Below are positions 23,788-36,436 of a stretch of DNA of 64,000 nt, piece by piece. The position numbers were made by a program, and so were the translations under genes. Numbering within the stretch: position 1 is the stretch's first letter; every line of letters begins with the position of its first letter. The DNA is taken from contig NC_089598.1 in the NCBI RefSeq assembly GCF_019320115.1, forward strand, positions 30,957,983-31,021,982. Direction: 5' to 3'. The notes beneath the pieces are model-generated. The model saw nothing but the letters and a program-made list of their open reading frames with translations. It did no database searches and was not told where the DNA came from. The stretch comes from Miscanthus floridulus. Taxonomy: Eukaryota > Streptophyta > Magnoliopsida > Poales > Poaceae.

Positions 23788-24153
23788 AAAATTTATAGAA
23801 GAAGACTAAAGAAAGGCTTTATAAGCTCACAAAAAGCTATATGCTCACACGGTACAATGAAACGCTACAAGAGGATTCCATTGTAGTCTTCCAAAGAAGG
23901 AAATTACGAAAAGGGACATGTGACAAAAATTCTTCTTGAATAAGTCTCCAAACCAGACGATCTAGAAAATAGTAGATATTTTTTCTAATAATTCCAGCAA
24001 GCACATTTATTTCACCTCACAATAGTACAGAATGAAACAACATGATATAAATGACTCCCACAATGTCAATAAAGAATGGTGGAAATAATGATGAACTCAT
24101 ACTTGATGAACCATCCACATTATTAGTTGTGATCATTTTGATTATCTGCATGA

Positions 24154-25493
<1,340 letters not shown>

Positions 25494-25601
25494 CTAGCTT
25501 GCTTGCTGCCTCGCTTGCTCTGTTTCTCGCTTTGCTTCTGTTCTGCTTCGCTTGCTTTGTTTCTGGCTGTGTGCTTTTGCCAGAGCCCAGGGGTGTCTCT
25601 G

Positions 25602-25609
25602 TTTATATA
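25602..25609 (-). promoter_or_regulatory. TATA box of OPR copy 2
   Basis: TATATAAA on the minus strand, about 200 bp before the ATG, same context as copy 1. Confidence 0.6.
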
Positions 25610-25781
25610 CGTGTTGGTGTGCCCGCCAGCCGTTTGTTTATGACTGTGTTGCGTCACCCTTTCCGTCATCCACTTGTTCTCACGCAGGTTCATTGTAACC
25701 GGTCGTGTTTTGGCTCCAACCACAGGTGAAGTTCAGACAGCGGCCTCTTTTGACTTGTGGAGTTGTGGTGCGAAAAGTGCA

Positions 25782-25818
25782 CGTCACCGACAATAAGCGA
25801 TGACGCTACTACCACGTG
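25782..25818 (-). promoter_or_regulatory. TGACG pair plus G-box upstream of OPR copy 2
   Basis: CGTCA, TGACG and CACGTG in the same order and spacing as copy 1. Confidence 0.45.
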
Positions 25819-26232
25819 TGACATTTTACAGGTAGGATCTTCTTCGCTGATCATTCCTGTATAATTTTTTGTGTTTGTCCAACCACTGATATTTTACTAC
25901 ATTCACTGATCTACGTAAGAATTCCAACTTACGGGATGGAACGTCCGGAGTGTCCGCGGTTCGGGTTACGTTAATTAACGAATTTCTTTCCACATTGGAT
26001 TACAGTGTAACCGTTCTATAAATATATCTTGTAAGCCACAGGAAAAGAGATGAGACGACTCATTATATTTCCTGCGTTTTGTAAAATCTCCTCATATAAT
26101 GAAAATCGACGGTTGATGCTCGTGATTTTTTCCCACAAGGGTTTTTCACGTAAAAATTTGTGTCTCAGGTTCTATCTTTATTTGCTAACAGCATCATAAG
26201 CACTTTGTATATGTTAGGTTTAGTCCACATCA

Positions 26233-26596
26233 GTAATTAAAGGTGGGGAGCACAACATATAAGGCGGGGACAGTCCTCACCTATCAGGCTAGTCTGTCGG
26301 GTTGAGTTAGGCCTAAGACCTAGGTATGTTGTGAGCTCTAGTGGACTTGGGTCCAAGGGGCGCCAGCTCGTGGGTTTATAGCGAGTTGGGCCGGATTCTG
26401 CTGCGCACTCCCAAATCGGTAATTGATGGTGGGGGAGCACAACATATAAGGTGGGAGCAGTCCTCATCTATCAGGCTAGTCTTTTGGGTTGAAGTTAGGC
26501 CTGAGGCCTGGTATGTTATGAGCTCCGGTGGACCTTGGCTCGAGGGGCGCCGACTCATGGGTTATAGCGAGCTAGGCCAGATTCCGCTGCGCACTC
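26233..26596 (+). repeat. Two-copy snRNA-promoter-like tandem repeat, unit 2
   Basis: Same ~180-bp dimer as in unit 1. The leading USE-like element has lost one C (AGTCCACATCAG), weakening the match to RTCCCACATCG. TATA-like CATATAAGG is kept in both monomers. Confidence 0.55.
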
Positions 26597-26648
26597 TAAC
26601 AGTATAAATTAGTTGGAAGTTAGCAGACACCAATATAAAGATACATTA

Positions 26649-28266
26649 GAGCATCTCCATGTGTTTCATATAATTCACTTGCTAAACTATGAGTTTACCA
26701 AAGTTGACAAAATAAGTAGCAACCTTTGCCCCCATCCACTTGAGCTAAACAGCAGCGGCTGTAGCTGTTGGAAATAATAGCAATTTAGTAACGCGTAAAT
26801 TAATTTCGACAATGATAAAAAGAACAACAGCATGTATCATAGATGTGTGATTTAACACTAGCACTATGACCCGAGGCAAATTCGAACTCTCTAGTGCTAG
26901 TAGCAGTAGAAACATAAGAACGAACAACAGAGAAATAATAGACATTCTTACAGTGAGGTTGTCGGCGCTAGCAGTAGCGCAAAAGAAGACAAAGCAGACC
27001 GTCGATGAAGATCGGCGAACACTGGCGTAGAGGGAAGAAGTCGTCCAGCGAGCAGTAACGATGGTGCTTCCCAAAAACCTGATACGCCCCCTACCCCGTG
27101 CAAGGACACGAGGAGACGCAGGCTTCGAAAACCTGCTCTCCCGGCGCCGATGTCATGTCGGCAGTGGGATGGGAAAGATGGTGGCAGCGCAGTACAGTGG
27201 CAAAGGGAAGAGATGAATTCTCTATTTTGAGGACGACGTCTCGTCCTAATATATATACACGCGTCGCAACTAAGGTAAGTAATTAGCCGCGCAATCACAA
27301 CACTAATGGTGATTGTTCTGCCGTTAGTCGACTAGAACAATTAGAGCAATCGCCATTAATACGAGAAAACTTGCTTGCCAAAACAAACCCGCGCAATTTT
27401 CTTCATGCATGCAAAAATATAGAGTAGCAAATGGAAGCTACACACCCGCAAGGTTGAAGCGAGAAAGAATAATTGCTTGCCAAAACAGACCAGCGCAATT
27501 TTCTTCATGCATGCAAAAATATAAAGTAGCAAAAGAAAGCTACACACCCGCAAGGTCGAAGCGAGAAATCGCCAGACCATCCACGCGTATGTCGCGCGCC
27601 CGTTCCCATCGCCTGCCCCGGCGAGGCGAGCTAGCGAGCACGTGTTTCTTCCTTTTCCTCTCCCCAATAGTTTCAATTAGATGGAGCCAATTCAACCCTT
27701 TAAATTGGCCTCAACTCCTTCTAGAGTAGCAATGTGGGACTAAAGCCCCCCACCATACCATGCATGTATGAGTGGGCGTTTGAAATTTATTTAGAATTAT
27801 AATTTGGGCCAACCCAAATCTTCTAACAGTAGCTAGCTGCTACAGTACTTTGCCAAGGAGATTGCGCCTGTAAATGGTAGCAGCGGCGGCTCTTAAGCTC
27901 TTCCGAGCACCACCCTTATTTTTTCTCCATCTCTACATGTTTTCTATCCTAAGTTCCTATATGATTTTTGCATTGGGAACAATAGACTATTTCTAAAACA
28001 ACCGAGCCTTTCATGCTTTTTTCTTTTCTTACCCCTTTCTCACCTGGAACCCTATATTTTCTCCTACTTATCTATCCATCTTCTTCTTCATGGGCACGCA
28101 CGCGGCATGCCATGGCCGGCTGTAGCCAGCCCCATCGAAAGACAGTTCATCATCCTCACCATTCATCATGCGAGTCCAATACTTGAATTCTCCATTATTT
28201 ATATTACAGACGACAGAATGATTGATCAATACATGTCAAAAATATATCCATAAGACGAGAAATTTC
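26649..28266. mobile_element. Right-truncated copy of the TTA-flanked Harbinger-like element, unit 2
   Basis: Left end GAGCATCTCC after TTA is intact. The right end is gone: a ~677-bp deletion, bounded by the shared hexamer AAATTT, joins the middle of this element to the inside of the neighbouring Tourist-like element. Confidence 0.6.
27371..27571 (+). repeat. ~102-bp tandem duplication unique to unit 2
   Basis: TTGCTTGCCAAAACA starts both copies (27371 and 27473); each holds CTTCATGCATGCAAAAATAT and ends AGCGAGAAA. Units 1 and 3 have a single copy. Confidence 0.75.
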
Positions 28267-30017
28267 TTATTTTTGCTATTGTGTAAAATAGAAAAGTGGT
28301 AAAAATAGGACTCGACAACAGCCTAGCTATTTTGCCTCTAGTATATTTGAAACATGCCACATCATATACCGATCGGACCTGTTCTCCATCGCGAGAACAG
28401 GACTCCCGTGGAGGCATCGACTGCTTCTCCATCGCTAGATTAAGGGTGCGTTTGTTTCCCTGGACGAGGGTGGCTCGCAAGGCCGGGTAGAGTCAGGCTG
28501 AGGTTGGCTTGGCTGAGATGGTGCAAGTGCATTTGTTTGGTTGCCTGGACTCCAGAAGAGCGAGGTTCTCTTGAGATACTGATTGGTAGGCCGCACAAAC
28601 AGCTGTGGTGACCTTGCATCTGGAAGGTGGTGATGTTACCACCCACCTTTCTCTCAGTGGAATTCCATCGAGCACTCTGTGGGTGCCGCGGAGTCCGACC
28701 CCTTCTCTGGCGCCGACGCGCAGCTCCGTCGCCATTGCCACGTCCTACGGCCTGCACGGCATTGTGCGCCCGCGCCAGCGGCGGCCTGCGCTGCGCCCGC
28801 ATCCACGGCCTATCGCAGCGCTGAGGAGGGCGGCGCACTGGCACTGCACCACCGCGTTTCGGAGAGAGACGCGGAGAGCAAAGGCAGCAGCCGCCGCCCG
28901 AACCGCGACGATTTGGAGCTCCGACTCCGATCGCGACGAGCACATGACACGGCGACCACCACCACGTCGCTCGCGTAGCAGTCGTCGACGCCGCTCGCGC
29001 CGCCTCGGCGCCAACGCCAGCGTGCGCGACGCCGCGCCCAGCGCCTCTGTGCCAAGAACAGCAGCGCAGGATAGGAGGAGGAGCCCGAGGCGGAGGACGT
29101 CTGGCGCGGGCTGTAGCAGCAGTGGGAATAGGAGGCGTGGCCGCGGCGGGCGTCGAGGCCCGTGGTGGTCGCCGGCGAGAAGGAGTCCTCGGACGAAGCT
29201 TCCACCGCGTCAGGGGAGAGCGGCGGCGGGATGGGAAGGGCGCGGAGCATGACCGATGACGAACTGGAGGAGCTCAAGGGCTTCGTGGATCTGAGCTCAA
29301 GGGCTACGGAGGTGGTTCGAGAGCTCATGGAGTAGACGACGCGAAGAGGAGGTGAGAGGCACGGAGGTGAGGGAATCCCTCACCGCTTGGCTCCGTTGCG
29401 CCCGCTCGGCCAAGGCCGGGAGAAACGAAAATCGTTTTCGTTCCCCAGGGCCAGGCCAAGGGGTGCTTTAGGGAGCGTGCGGGGCTGGCTTCCAAGCCCG
29501 TCCAGGCAATCAAACAGCCCATATTGCACTCCTAGGGCATAGTGGCCCAGTTGGGCCAGACAAACAAACGCGCCCTAAGAATTTGCGGCATCCTGGTAGC
29601 GTGCGTAGCCGGCCGGTGTTCCACCAGGAGACGCTGGCACTGGCGAAGCCCAGCGGGGGCGACGACAGCAACCGCCTGGGTGTCACCGCGGGGACAGCTC
29701 ATTCCTTCTTTGCGATTTGAAGATCTGTACATACGTCTCGTGAGTATTTGGAGCGAGCTGGGCCTAGGTACCATGATGGGAGAGTTCAGCGTGCGCGCGG
29801 GAAGCTAACTTCTGGCGCGCGGGGGGCAGCCACCGTGGCGAGCGATTCGGATGATGGCGAGCGGGGTTCGCTTGCTTTCTTTGCCTACCGAGATTTCAGG
29901 GATAGCCCACTTGCTATTATAGAAAATCAAATATCATATTTGTTGGAGTTCAATTTTTGCTCTAAAAATCTAAATATAACATACACAACATGGATACCAC
30001 ATCCGTTGGAGTTGCTC
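28267..30017. mobile_element. Left-truncated Tourist-like element, unit 2
   Basis: The right terminal repeat (CCGTTGGAGTTGCTC, then TAA) is kept; the left terminal repeat was removed by the AAATTT-bounded deletion. It still carries the nested element. Confidence 0.6.
28444..29575. mobile_element. TAA-flanked Harbinger-type element with GC-rich cargo, unit 2
   Basis: Ends GGGTGCGTTTGTTTCCCTGG and AAACAAACGCGCCC with TAA at 28441-28443 and 29576-29578. The GC-rich interior has no conserved reading frame relative to units 1 and 3, which argues against a maintained protein. Confidence 0.65.
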
Positions 30018-30717
30018 TAATTTTCTGCCCTGTTCCTTGGTATCGGTAAAACTACCTCACGAGCCAAAATAAAAAGAGAGAGAAAATGGAGGGTGCAATA
30101 TATATAATATTAAAATATTTTTTGTGACCAGTCAATGACACTTACTACGTAAGTATTATAAATTTTTATATTCCAGTTAAAAAATAAATAGTGATTTGGG
30201 ATAATATTAGGATTTTTATGATAGTGTGAGTATATACCAAATGATGCGGACCCACCACGCCAGCCACGTGGTCGAATCGCTGATGGTAACACCCCTCCGG
30301 ACTATGGAGATTTTTTTTTTCTTTTGCTAGATATCCCGAGATGCATCTGCGGTCCGCTGACGCGAAGCAGTGACGCGAGGGTCGCGTGGACTGGCAACGA
30401 CTAGCGACTAGCGTCACGAGGTGTCTGTTACGGTGCGTGTTTGCTTACATCCTGCTGACATCAGTGCAAACAGGTTCCTAAATCCTAATGGCCCTGCACT
30501 GGTTCCATAGGGTTCCACGAAATATGCGTCACAGGCTCAGAATTCAGAAATCAACCCAGACCAAACGTTCAACCTTCATCATGGCCTGCTAGGCTTGTAG
30601 GTCAAAACAAATAGCAACTGTGGGCCGAAGACGAAGCCTCACCACCGGGCCCTAAGCCAATGCAGCTTTTCCATAAATAAAGAAGTAAAATCCGAGCCAC
30701 CGCCTTGCTGGCTTTCT
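30018..30717. other. Non-coding unit sequence up to the empty Helitron site, unit 2
   Basis: No gene seen. The uninterrupted GGCTTTCT-TCTACAAAC junction lies at 30717/30718, the exact position filled by the Helitron in units 1 and 4. Confidence 0.7.
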
Positions 30718-31998
30718 TCTACAAACAAAGCTACAAAAGTTCTGGCGGGTGGTAGTGCAGTCGCTTTTACACGATTTTTTTCTTTGTTCTATTGCAAATT
30801 TCATGTTACAGCTAGCAACTGTATGAACGCTGAAAGGATGACGGATGTATGTGCGCACAAAATCATCAGTGTGGCGATAGAAACTCAATACTGGGTGGCG
30901 ATGTTAATGTTCTACAGCAAAACAAAGACATTCAGCCTGTTCGGTAGGCCTTGTTGGGCTGAATGTGCTAGGGCTTATCAGCCCAGCCGTTCGGCAGCCC
31001 AGCCCCAGCCGAACGGCTGGAGATAAGCGACGGCCGGGCACTGCGTGCCACTCCCTGCGTCCTCCTTTCCTCTTCGCCCACGCGGCTAGGGTTTCACCAC
31101 ACTCTCGCCGCTCGTCCGCATCTCGCGCCCGATTCTCGGCGATCGTCAAGGCCACATCTCCTGGCCGCATCGGTGACCACCGGATCCGTCTGCACCCATC
31201 TATCTACGCCGTCCTCCTCGCTGGGCCTACGGTGACAGTGACCTCTACCTCCTACCCCAACCCCGCCTCCATCGACAGCGCCTTCGTCCAGCAAGGTAAC
31301 CCCCAGATCCCACGCCGCCGTCCTCTCACCCGACCGCCTCTGAGCCCCAGCTCGTCGTCTTATAGGTTGACCCCCGCGCGGCTAGGGTTTCCTCGCACTC
31401 TCGCCGGGCCTCGGTGACAGTGCTCTCCGCCTCCCTCCCCGACCCCGCCTCCATCGACGGCGACTCCCTCCAGCACGGTAACCCCCGGGATCCCACGCCG
31501 CCGCAGTCTCACCCAGCCGGATCTGAGCCCCACTGCCTCGTCTTGTAGGTTTACCCCCGCGCCGCACCCCTCATCACCGCCAGGACCCGGTCGACGTCTG
31601 CTCCTTCCAGGTGTTTCCGAGCCGCCGTCTGCATCGACACCGACTGGCTCCAGCAAGGTACCCCCAGATCTGGCACTCACTTCTGGAGCTGGCTACTGTC
31701 AATTTTGAGGTCATGCAGCTGGTCTTTTATAGAGCTGGCTTTACTGATCGGATAGGATTTGTGGTAAGATCAGTTTGGGGCTCTTGCACTTGGGGTTGCT
31801 AGGGTTTAGCCCATCATTTCCAAATTCGCTATTTGCTTTTGATCATAGGCTAGGAATTACTTACAGTGCTTTTGTTTGCACTGAAATGCTTTACCTTGGT
31901 ATTGGTACCCAAGGTATTAATTCAGATTAGGATGTTGAATCCGCTTACTTTTAGCATATATCATATAATATGGATAGCCCTGCAAGATACCCTCACAT
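30718..31998 (+). repeat. GC-rich tail of unit 2 with tandem exon-like repeats
   Basis: Counterpart of the unit 1 tail. Exon-like blocks begin at 31,232 and 31,413 (181-bp period), each followed by GTAAC; a shortened third block ends at about 31,660. The shared sequence continues to CACATGATGTT at about 31,998, where copia sequence takes over. Confidence 0.5.
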
Positions 31999-32349
31999 GA
32001 TGTTCACAGATGGAAAGGCCAATGGAAGTAACATGATCAATGGTGTGCCTTGTGTGAAGTTCGACAAGGGCGTTACTCTTGATGAGCTTATATGCAAGGC
32101 CTACAACAAGGTCTACATTCCCAAGATCCAACCTACAAGTGACAAGACAATCAAGACGAAGAAATCTGAGGGCCCCAAGCCACAAGCACCACTTCCACGG
32201 TGCTATGCTAGTGACTATATGTGTTGTTGGGGAAAGGATGGCAAGATTGTAGTCAAGTATGTTGGTGCCCAAAAGAGGAAGGGGATTATGAGGAGTGTTT
32301 GGGTGCCCAAGTTTTATGTGACTAACCCCATAGGACCCAAATCCGTTTA
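31970..32349 (+). pseudogene. Sirevirus-type copia element A: gag C-terminal / linker region, 5'-truncated
   Basis: Open 126-codon frame with KFDKGVTLDELICKAY, a degraded CCWGKDGKIVVKYVG stretch and PKFYVTNPIGPKSV at its end, the repeated VWVPK-type linker typical of Sirevirus gag-pol. No CCHC knuckle, primer-binding site or 5' LTR is present. The first ~30 bases of the frame also occur at the end of unit 1, so the true junction is near 31,999. Confidence 0.65.
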
Positions 32350-32364
32350 GGTACCTAAAACAAA

Positions 32365-32780
32365 AGCTTGATTTGTCTTCGTAGGAATATTCCTCCTGTG
32401 GAACAAATTGGGTGGTGGATAGTGGTTGCACCAATCATATGACCAGAGAGAAAGACATGTTCACATCATTCCATCCTAGTCATGACCAAAGTGGGAAAAT
32501 TATGTTTGGTGACAATGGAAAATGAGAAGTTCTCGGTTTGGGTAAAATTGCTATCTCAAATGATAATTCCATTTCCAATGTTTTACTTGTGAATTCGTTG
32601 AGATACAATTTATTGTCCGTTTCGCAACTTTGTGAGATGGGCTACAATTGTCTCTTTACGGATAAGGGTGTGGAAGACTATAGAAGGGAGGATTCCTCTA
32701 TTGCATTTATGGGTCATTTAAAAGGGAAACTCTATCTAGTTGATTTCACATCAAATAGAGTTTGTTATGGCAAAATCTAG
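32365..32780 (+). pseudogene. Element A: aspartic protease region
   Basis: WVVDSGCTNHMT places the catalytic Asp codon at 32418-32420. After FGDNGK a TGA at 32525-32527 interrupts the frame, which then continues as VLGLGKIAI and LLSVSQLCEMGYNCLF, the conserved region after copia protease. Confidence 0.8.
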
Positions 32781-34200
32781 CATGGGTTGGTTATGGCATC
32801 ACTGACTTGCCCATGTTGGGATGAGAAACTTGGCTAAACTTCAAAAAGGTGAACACATCATTGGACTAACAAATGTTTCTTTTGAGAAAGATAGGATTTG
32901 TAGCGCATGCCAAGCGGGAAAGCAAGTTGGAGCTAAACATCCCGTCAAGAATGTTGTGACAACCGAAAGGACATTGGAATTGCTTCACATGGACATATTT
33001 GGACCCGTCGCTTATATAAGCCTTGGTGGTAACAAATATGGTTTCTTAATTGTTGATGATTATTCTCATTTCACTTGGGTATTCTTTTTGCGTGACAAGA
33101 GTGAAGTACATGGCATCTTCAAGAAGTTTGCAAAAAGAGCCCAAAATGAGTTTGATGTCAAGATCAAGAGGTTAGAAGTGACAATGGGAAGGAATTCAAG
33201 AACACCAACATTGAGGAGTTCCTTGATGAAGAAGGAATCAAGCATGAGTTTTTAGTTCCATACACTCCACAACAAAATGGTGTTGTGGAGAGGAAGAACC
33301 AAACGCTCATTGAAGCCGCAAGAGCAATGTTGGATGAATACAAGACTCCAACCAACTATTGGGCAGAAGCGGTTAGCACGACATGTCATGCTATCAACCG
33401 CTTATATCTTCACAAGAAAAGGGACAAGGCCACCTACGAACTTCTAACCGGTAAAAAGCCTAAGGTGCACTACTTTAGTGTTTTTTGGATCCAAGTGTTT
33501 CATACTTAACAAGAAATCCAAAAGCTCAAAGTTTGCACCAAAGGTTGATGAAGGTTTCATGCTTAGTTATGGTACTAATGATCATGGATATAGTGTTTTT
33601 AATAAAACCATAGGTTTGATTAAAATCATGGTAGACGTGACTTTTGATGAAATCGACGGCTCTCAAATGGAGCAAGTCAATGTTGAAATTGTAGGTAATG
33701 ACGAAGCTCCATATAAAGCCATCAAGAAGCTTGCAATTGGTAGCCCATCAAAGATGAAGATGATGACAATATTGTGCATGTTGATCTTGATCCAACCGCT
33801 CATCATGTTTCATCCAATGAACATGGTGAAGCTTCCACAACAAGAAATGATCAAGATGGGAGATCAAATGAAACACAAGGTCATTCTCATGAAGATGGTG
33901 TCAACAATAACCAGGCCCAACCTCAACTCAACAATGAAGAAAGAAGTGAAGACAACCCTCCAATCGATCATGACCACGATGATGAAGATGATGGCCCCAT
34001 CCAAAGATCAACTCAAGTGCCACATCCTAGAGTGCATCAATCCATTCAACGGGATCATCATGTTGATAACATATTGGTGAGCATCCGACGAGGGGTAACA
34101 ACATGTTCTCATTTAGCAAGTTTTTGTGAACATTACTCGTTTGTTTCTCCTTTGGAACCTCGTAGGGTGGAAGAGGCACTTGATGATCTAGATTGGATGA
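32781..34200 (+). pseudogene. Element A: GAG-pre-integrase and integrase, frameshifted
   Basis: HVGMRNLAKLQKGEHI and ICSACQAGKQ give the N-terminal zinc-binding part. LLHMDIFGPV and LIVDDYSHFTWVFF lie in the core with its first Asp. A frameshift at about 33,175 breaks the DNGKEF motif; the frame reappears with PYTPQQNGVVERKNQTL and the catalytic Glu. A further frameshift near 33,485 precedes the C-terminal part. A low-complexity stretch rich in Asn, Asp and His codons (about 33,760-34,060) links to RT. Confidence 0.85.
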
Positions 34201-35030
34201 TAGTCACATGCAAGAGGAGTTGAAGAACTTCACTCAGAATGAAGTCTAGTCCTTAGTGGAAAGGCCCAAGCAAAATGTGATTGGAACCAAGTGGGTCTTC
34301 CACAACAAGCAAGATGAGCATGGCGTGGTGACAAGGAACAAGGCAAGGTTGGTGGCTCAAGGATTCACTCAAATTGAAGGCTTGGATTTTGGAGAGACCT
34401 ATACACCGGTGGCTAGGCTAGAATCAATTCGTTTTCTACTTGCCTACGCCGCTCATCATGATTTCAAGCTATATCAAATGGACGTGAAGAGTGCATTTCT
34501 CAACGGCCCCCTATCCGAGTTGGTGTATGTAGAGCAACCACCGGGCTTTGAAGACCCCAAGTATCCAACCACGTCTACAAACTTGACAAGGCATTCTATG
34601 GGCCCAAACAAGCCCCTAGAGCTTGGTATGATTGCTTGAGGGATTTCCTACTCAAACAAGGGTTTAAGATAGGAAAGGCAGATGCTACTTTATTTACTCA
34701 CAAAGTTAATAATCATATCTTTGTTTGCCAAATATACGTTGATGACATAATATTTGGTAGTACTAATGTGGCTTTTTGTGAGGAATTCAGTAGGATTATG
34801 ACAAATAGGTTCAAGATATCCATGATGGGAGAGTTGAAGTTCTTTCTTGGATTTCAAATCAAGCAACTCAAGGATGACACGTTCATAAGTCAAACCAAGT
34901 ATACCAATGACATGTTGAAGAAGTTTGACAAGGACAAGCCAAGCCCATCAAGACACCTATGTCAACCAATGGACATCTTGACCTTGATCAAGGAGGAAAG
35001 GACATCGATCAAAAGGTATATCGCTCCATG
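34201..35030 (+). pseudogene. Element A: reverse transcriptase, broken
   Basis: A TAG (34247-34249) replaces the expected Trp in NEVWSLV. The frame continues with [32 protein letters not shown] and [11 protein letters not shown] frameshift near 34,570 is followed by the catalytic YVDD at 34735-34746 and by MGELKFFLGFQIKQ. Not functional. Confidence 0.88.
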
Positions 35031-35663
35031 ATTGGATCCCTCCTTTACCTCTATGCATCTAGGCCCGATATTATGCTTAATGTGTGCATGTGAGCAAGAT
35101 TTCAAGCTAATCCAAAAGAATGTCATTTGATGGCCATTAAGAGATTTTTTCGATATTGTGATATCCTAAAGGTTCCACTTTCGAGTTACTTGGCTTTTTC
35201 GATTCGGATTATGCCGATTGTAAAACAAAACCGAAAGAGCACCACAGGGACTTGTCAATTTATTGGTAGGTCTTTGGTGTCTTGGAGCTCTAAGAAGCAA
35301 AACCCCATTGCTTTGTCCACCGCCGAAGCCGAGTATGTGGCGGCCGGTGCATGCTGTGCCCAACTACTTTGGATGAAGCAAACTCTCAAAGACTTTGGTT
35401 GTGAGCTAACCAAGATTCCCCTTTTGTGTGACAACGAGAGTGCCATTAAGTTCGCAAACAATCCCGTTAACCACTCTCGAACAAAGCACATAGGCATCCA
35501 ACATCACTTTTTGAGAGACCACGAAGCCAAAGGAGATATCGCAATTCATCATGTGAGCACCGAAAAGCAACTAGCCGGTATCTTCACAAAGCCCCTAGAC
35601 GAGTCAATATTTTGTGCTTTAAGGAGTGAACTAAATATCATTGATTCTTGTAATGTGGCTTGA
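35031..35663 (+). pseudogene. Element A: RNase H domain
   Basis: RSLVSWSSKKQNPIALSTAE, AEYVAAGACCAQLLWMK, LCDNESAIKFANNP and HIGIQHHFLRDH mark a copia RNase H with its conserved Glu and Asp. The last 178 codons are open; the part before 35,127 is broken by stops. Confidence 0.88.
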
Positions 35664-36436
35664 TGTCTTTCATATGCTTTGTTTGAACTAGCTAGGAGAA
35701 AAGAATTGTGAAAATATTGTGTGACACTTTCAAAATCTAATTTATAGTTTTCATATGTGACTATTGCTTTGTGGAATGTTTGAAACCTAGTCACATGTGA
35801 AAATGATGTGTCCATCATATTTTTGCCACATATGGAATGGTGAGCTTGAGGTAGGACGTTTCTAAAGTTTCCTATGTCGGAAGTCCCGACGTTCGCCGAA
35901 AGTTCCGACAGTCGGATGTCCTGGCCCCTAGGTCGGACTTCCGACAGCTTGAAGTCCCGGCTAAGGCCAGAACTCCCGACGTAGATCTGAGTGGACGACT
36001 CTTTAACCATGCCCATTTGACCTAGGGTTCTTTATTTTACCATGCCTGGTCCCCCACCATGCGCCGATCTCTCCCCCCTATGCCGCCACCCACACTTGGG
36101 CTGTCGTCGTGCTGCCCGCGCGCTGCCCATCGTCCCCCTCGCGCCCCCTCCCCCCTCCTTCCACTCCTCCTCACCTCCAGGGCCACCAAAGTGCGCTGGA
36201 AGTCCTAGCTCCAGGGCCAAAACTCCCGATCGCTGAAAGTCCTAGCTCCAGGGCTAAAACTCTTGACCGTCGGAAGTCCTAGCTATAGGGCTAGAACTCC
36301 CGACCACCGGAAGTCCTGGCGCTAGCTAGAACGTCCAACCCTTTGATCGCTACTCCATCCATGTTTCTCCATCCCGAAGCTCTTGTTCAACTTTCTTTTG
36401 CCTTGATTCTTAGTTTCTCTTCGTTTTCCCACAGCG
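35664..36436 (+). repeat. Element A: non-coding region with quasi-palindromic TCGGAAGTCCCGAC-type repeats
   Basis: Between pol and the next frame, variants of TCGGAAGTCCCGAC and CCGGAAGTCCTAGCTC recur many times (about 35,876-35,985 and 36,187-36,330), the second group as a ~45-bp tandem array. Palindromic repeats in non-coding parts are a known hallmark of Sireviruses. Confidence 0.65.
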
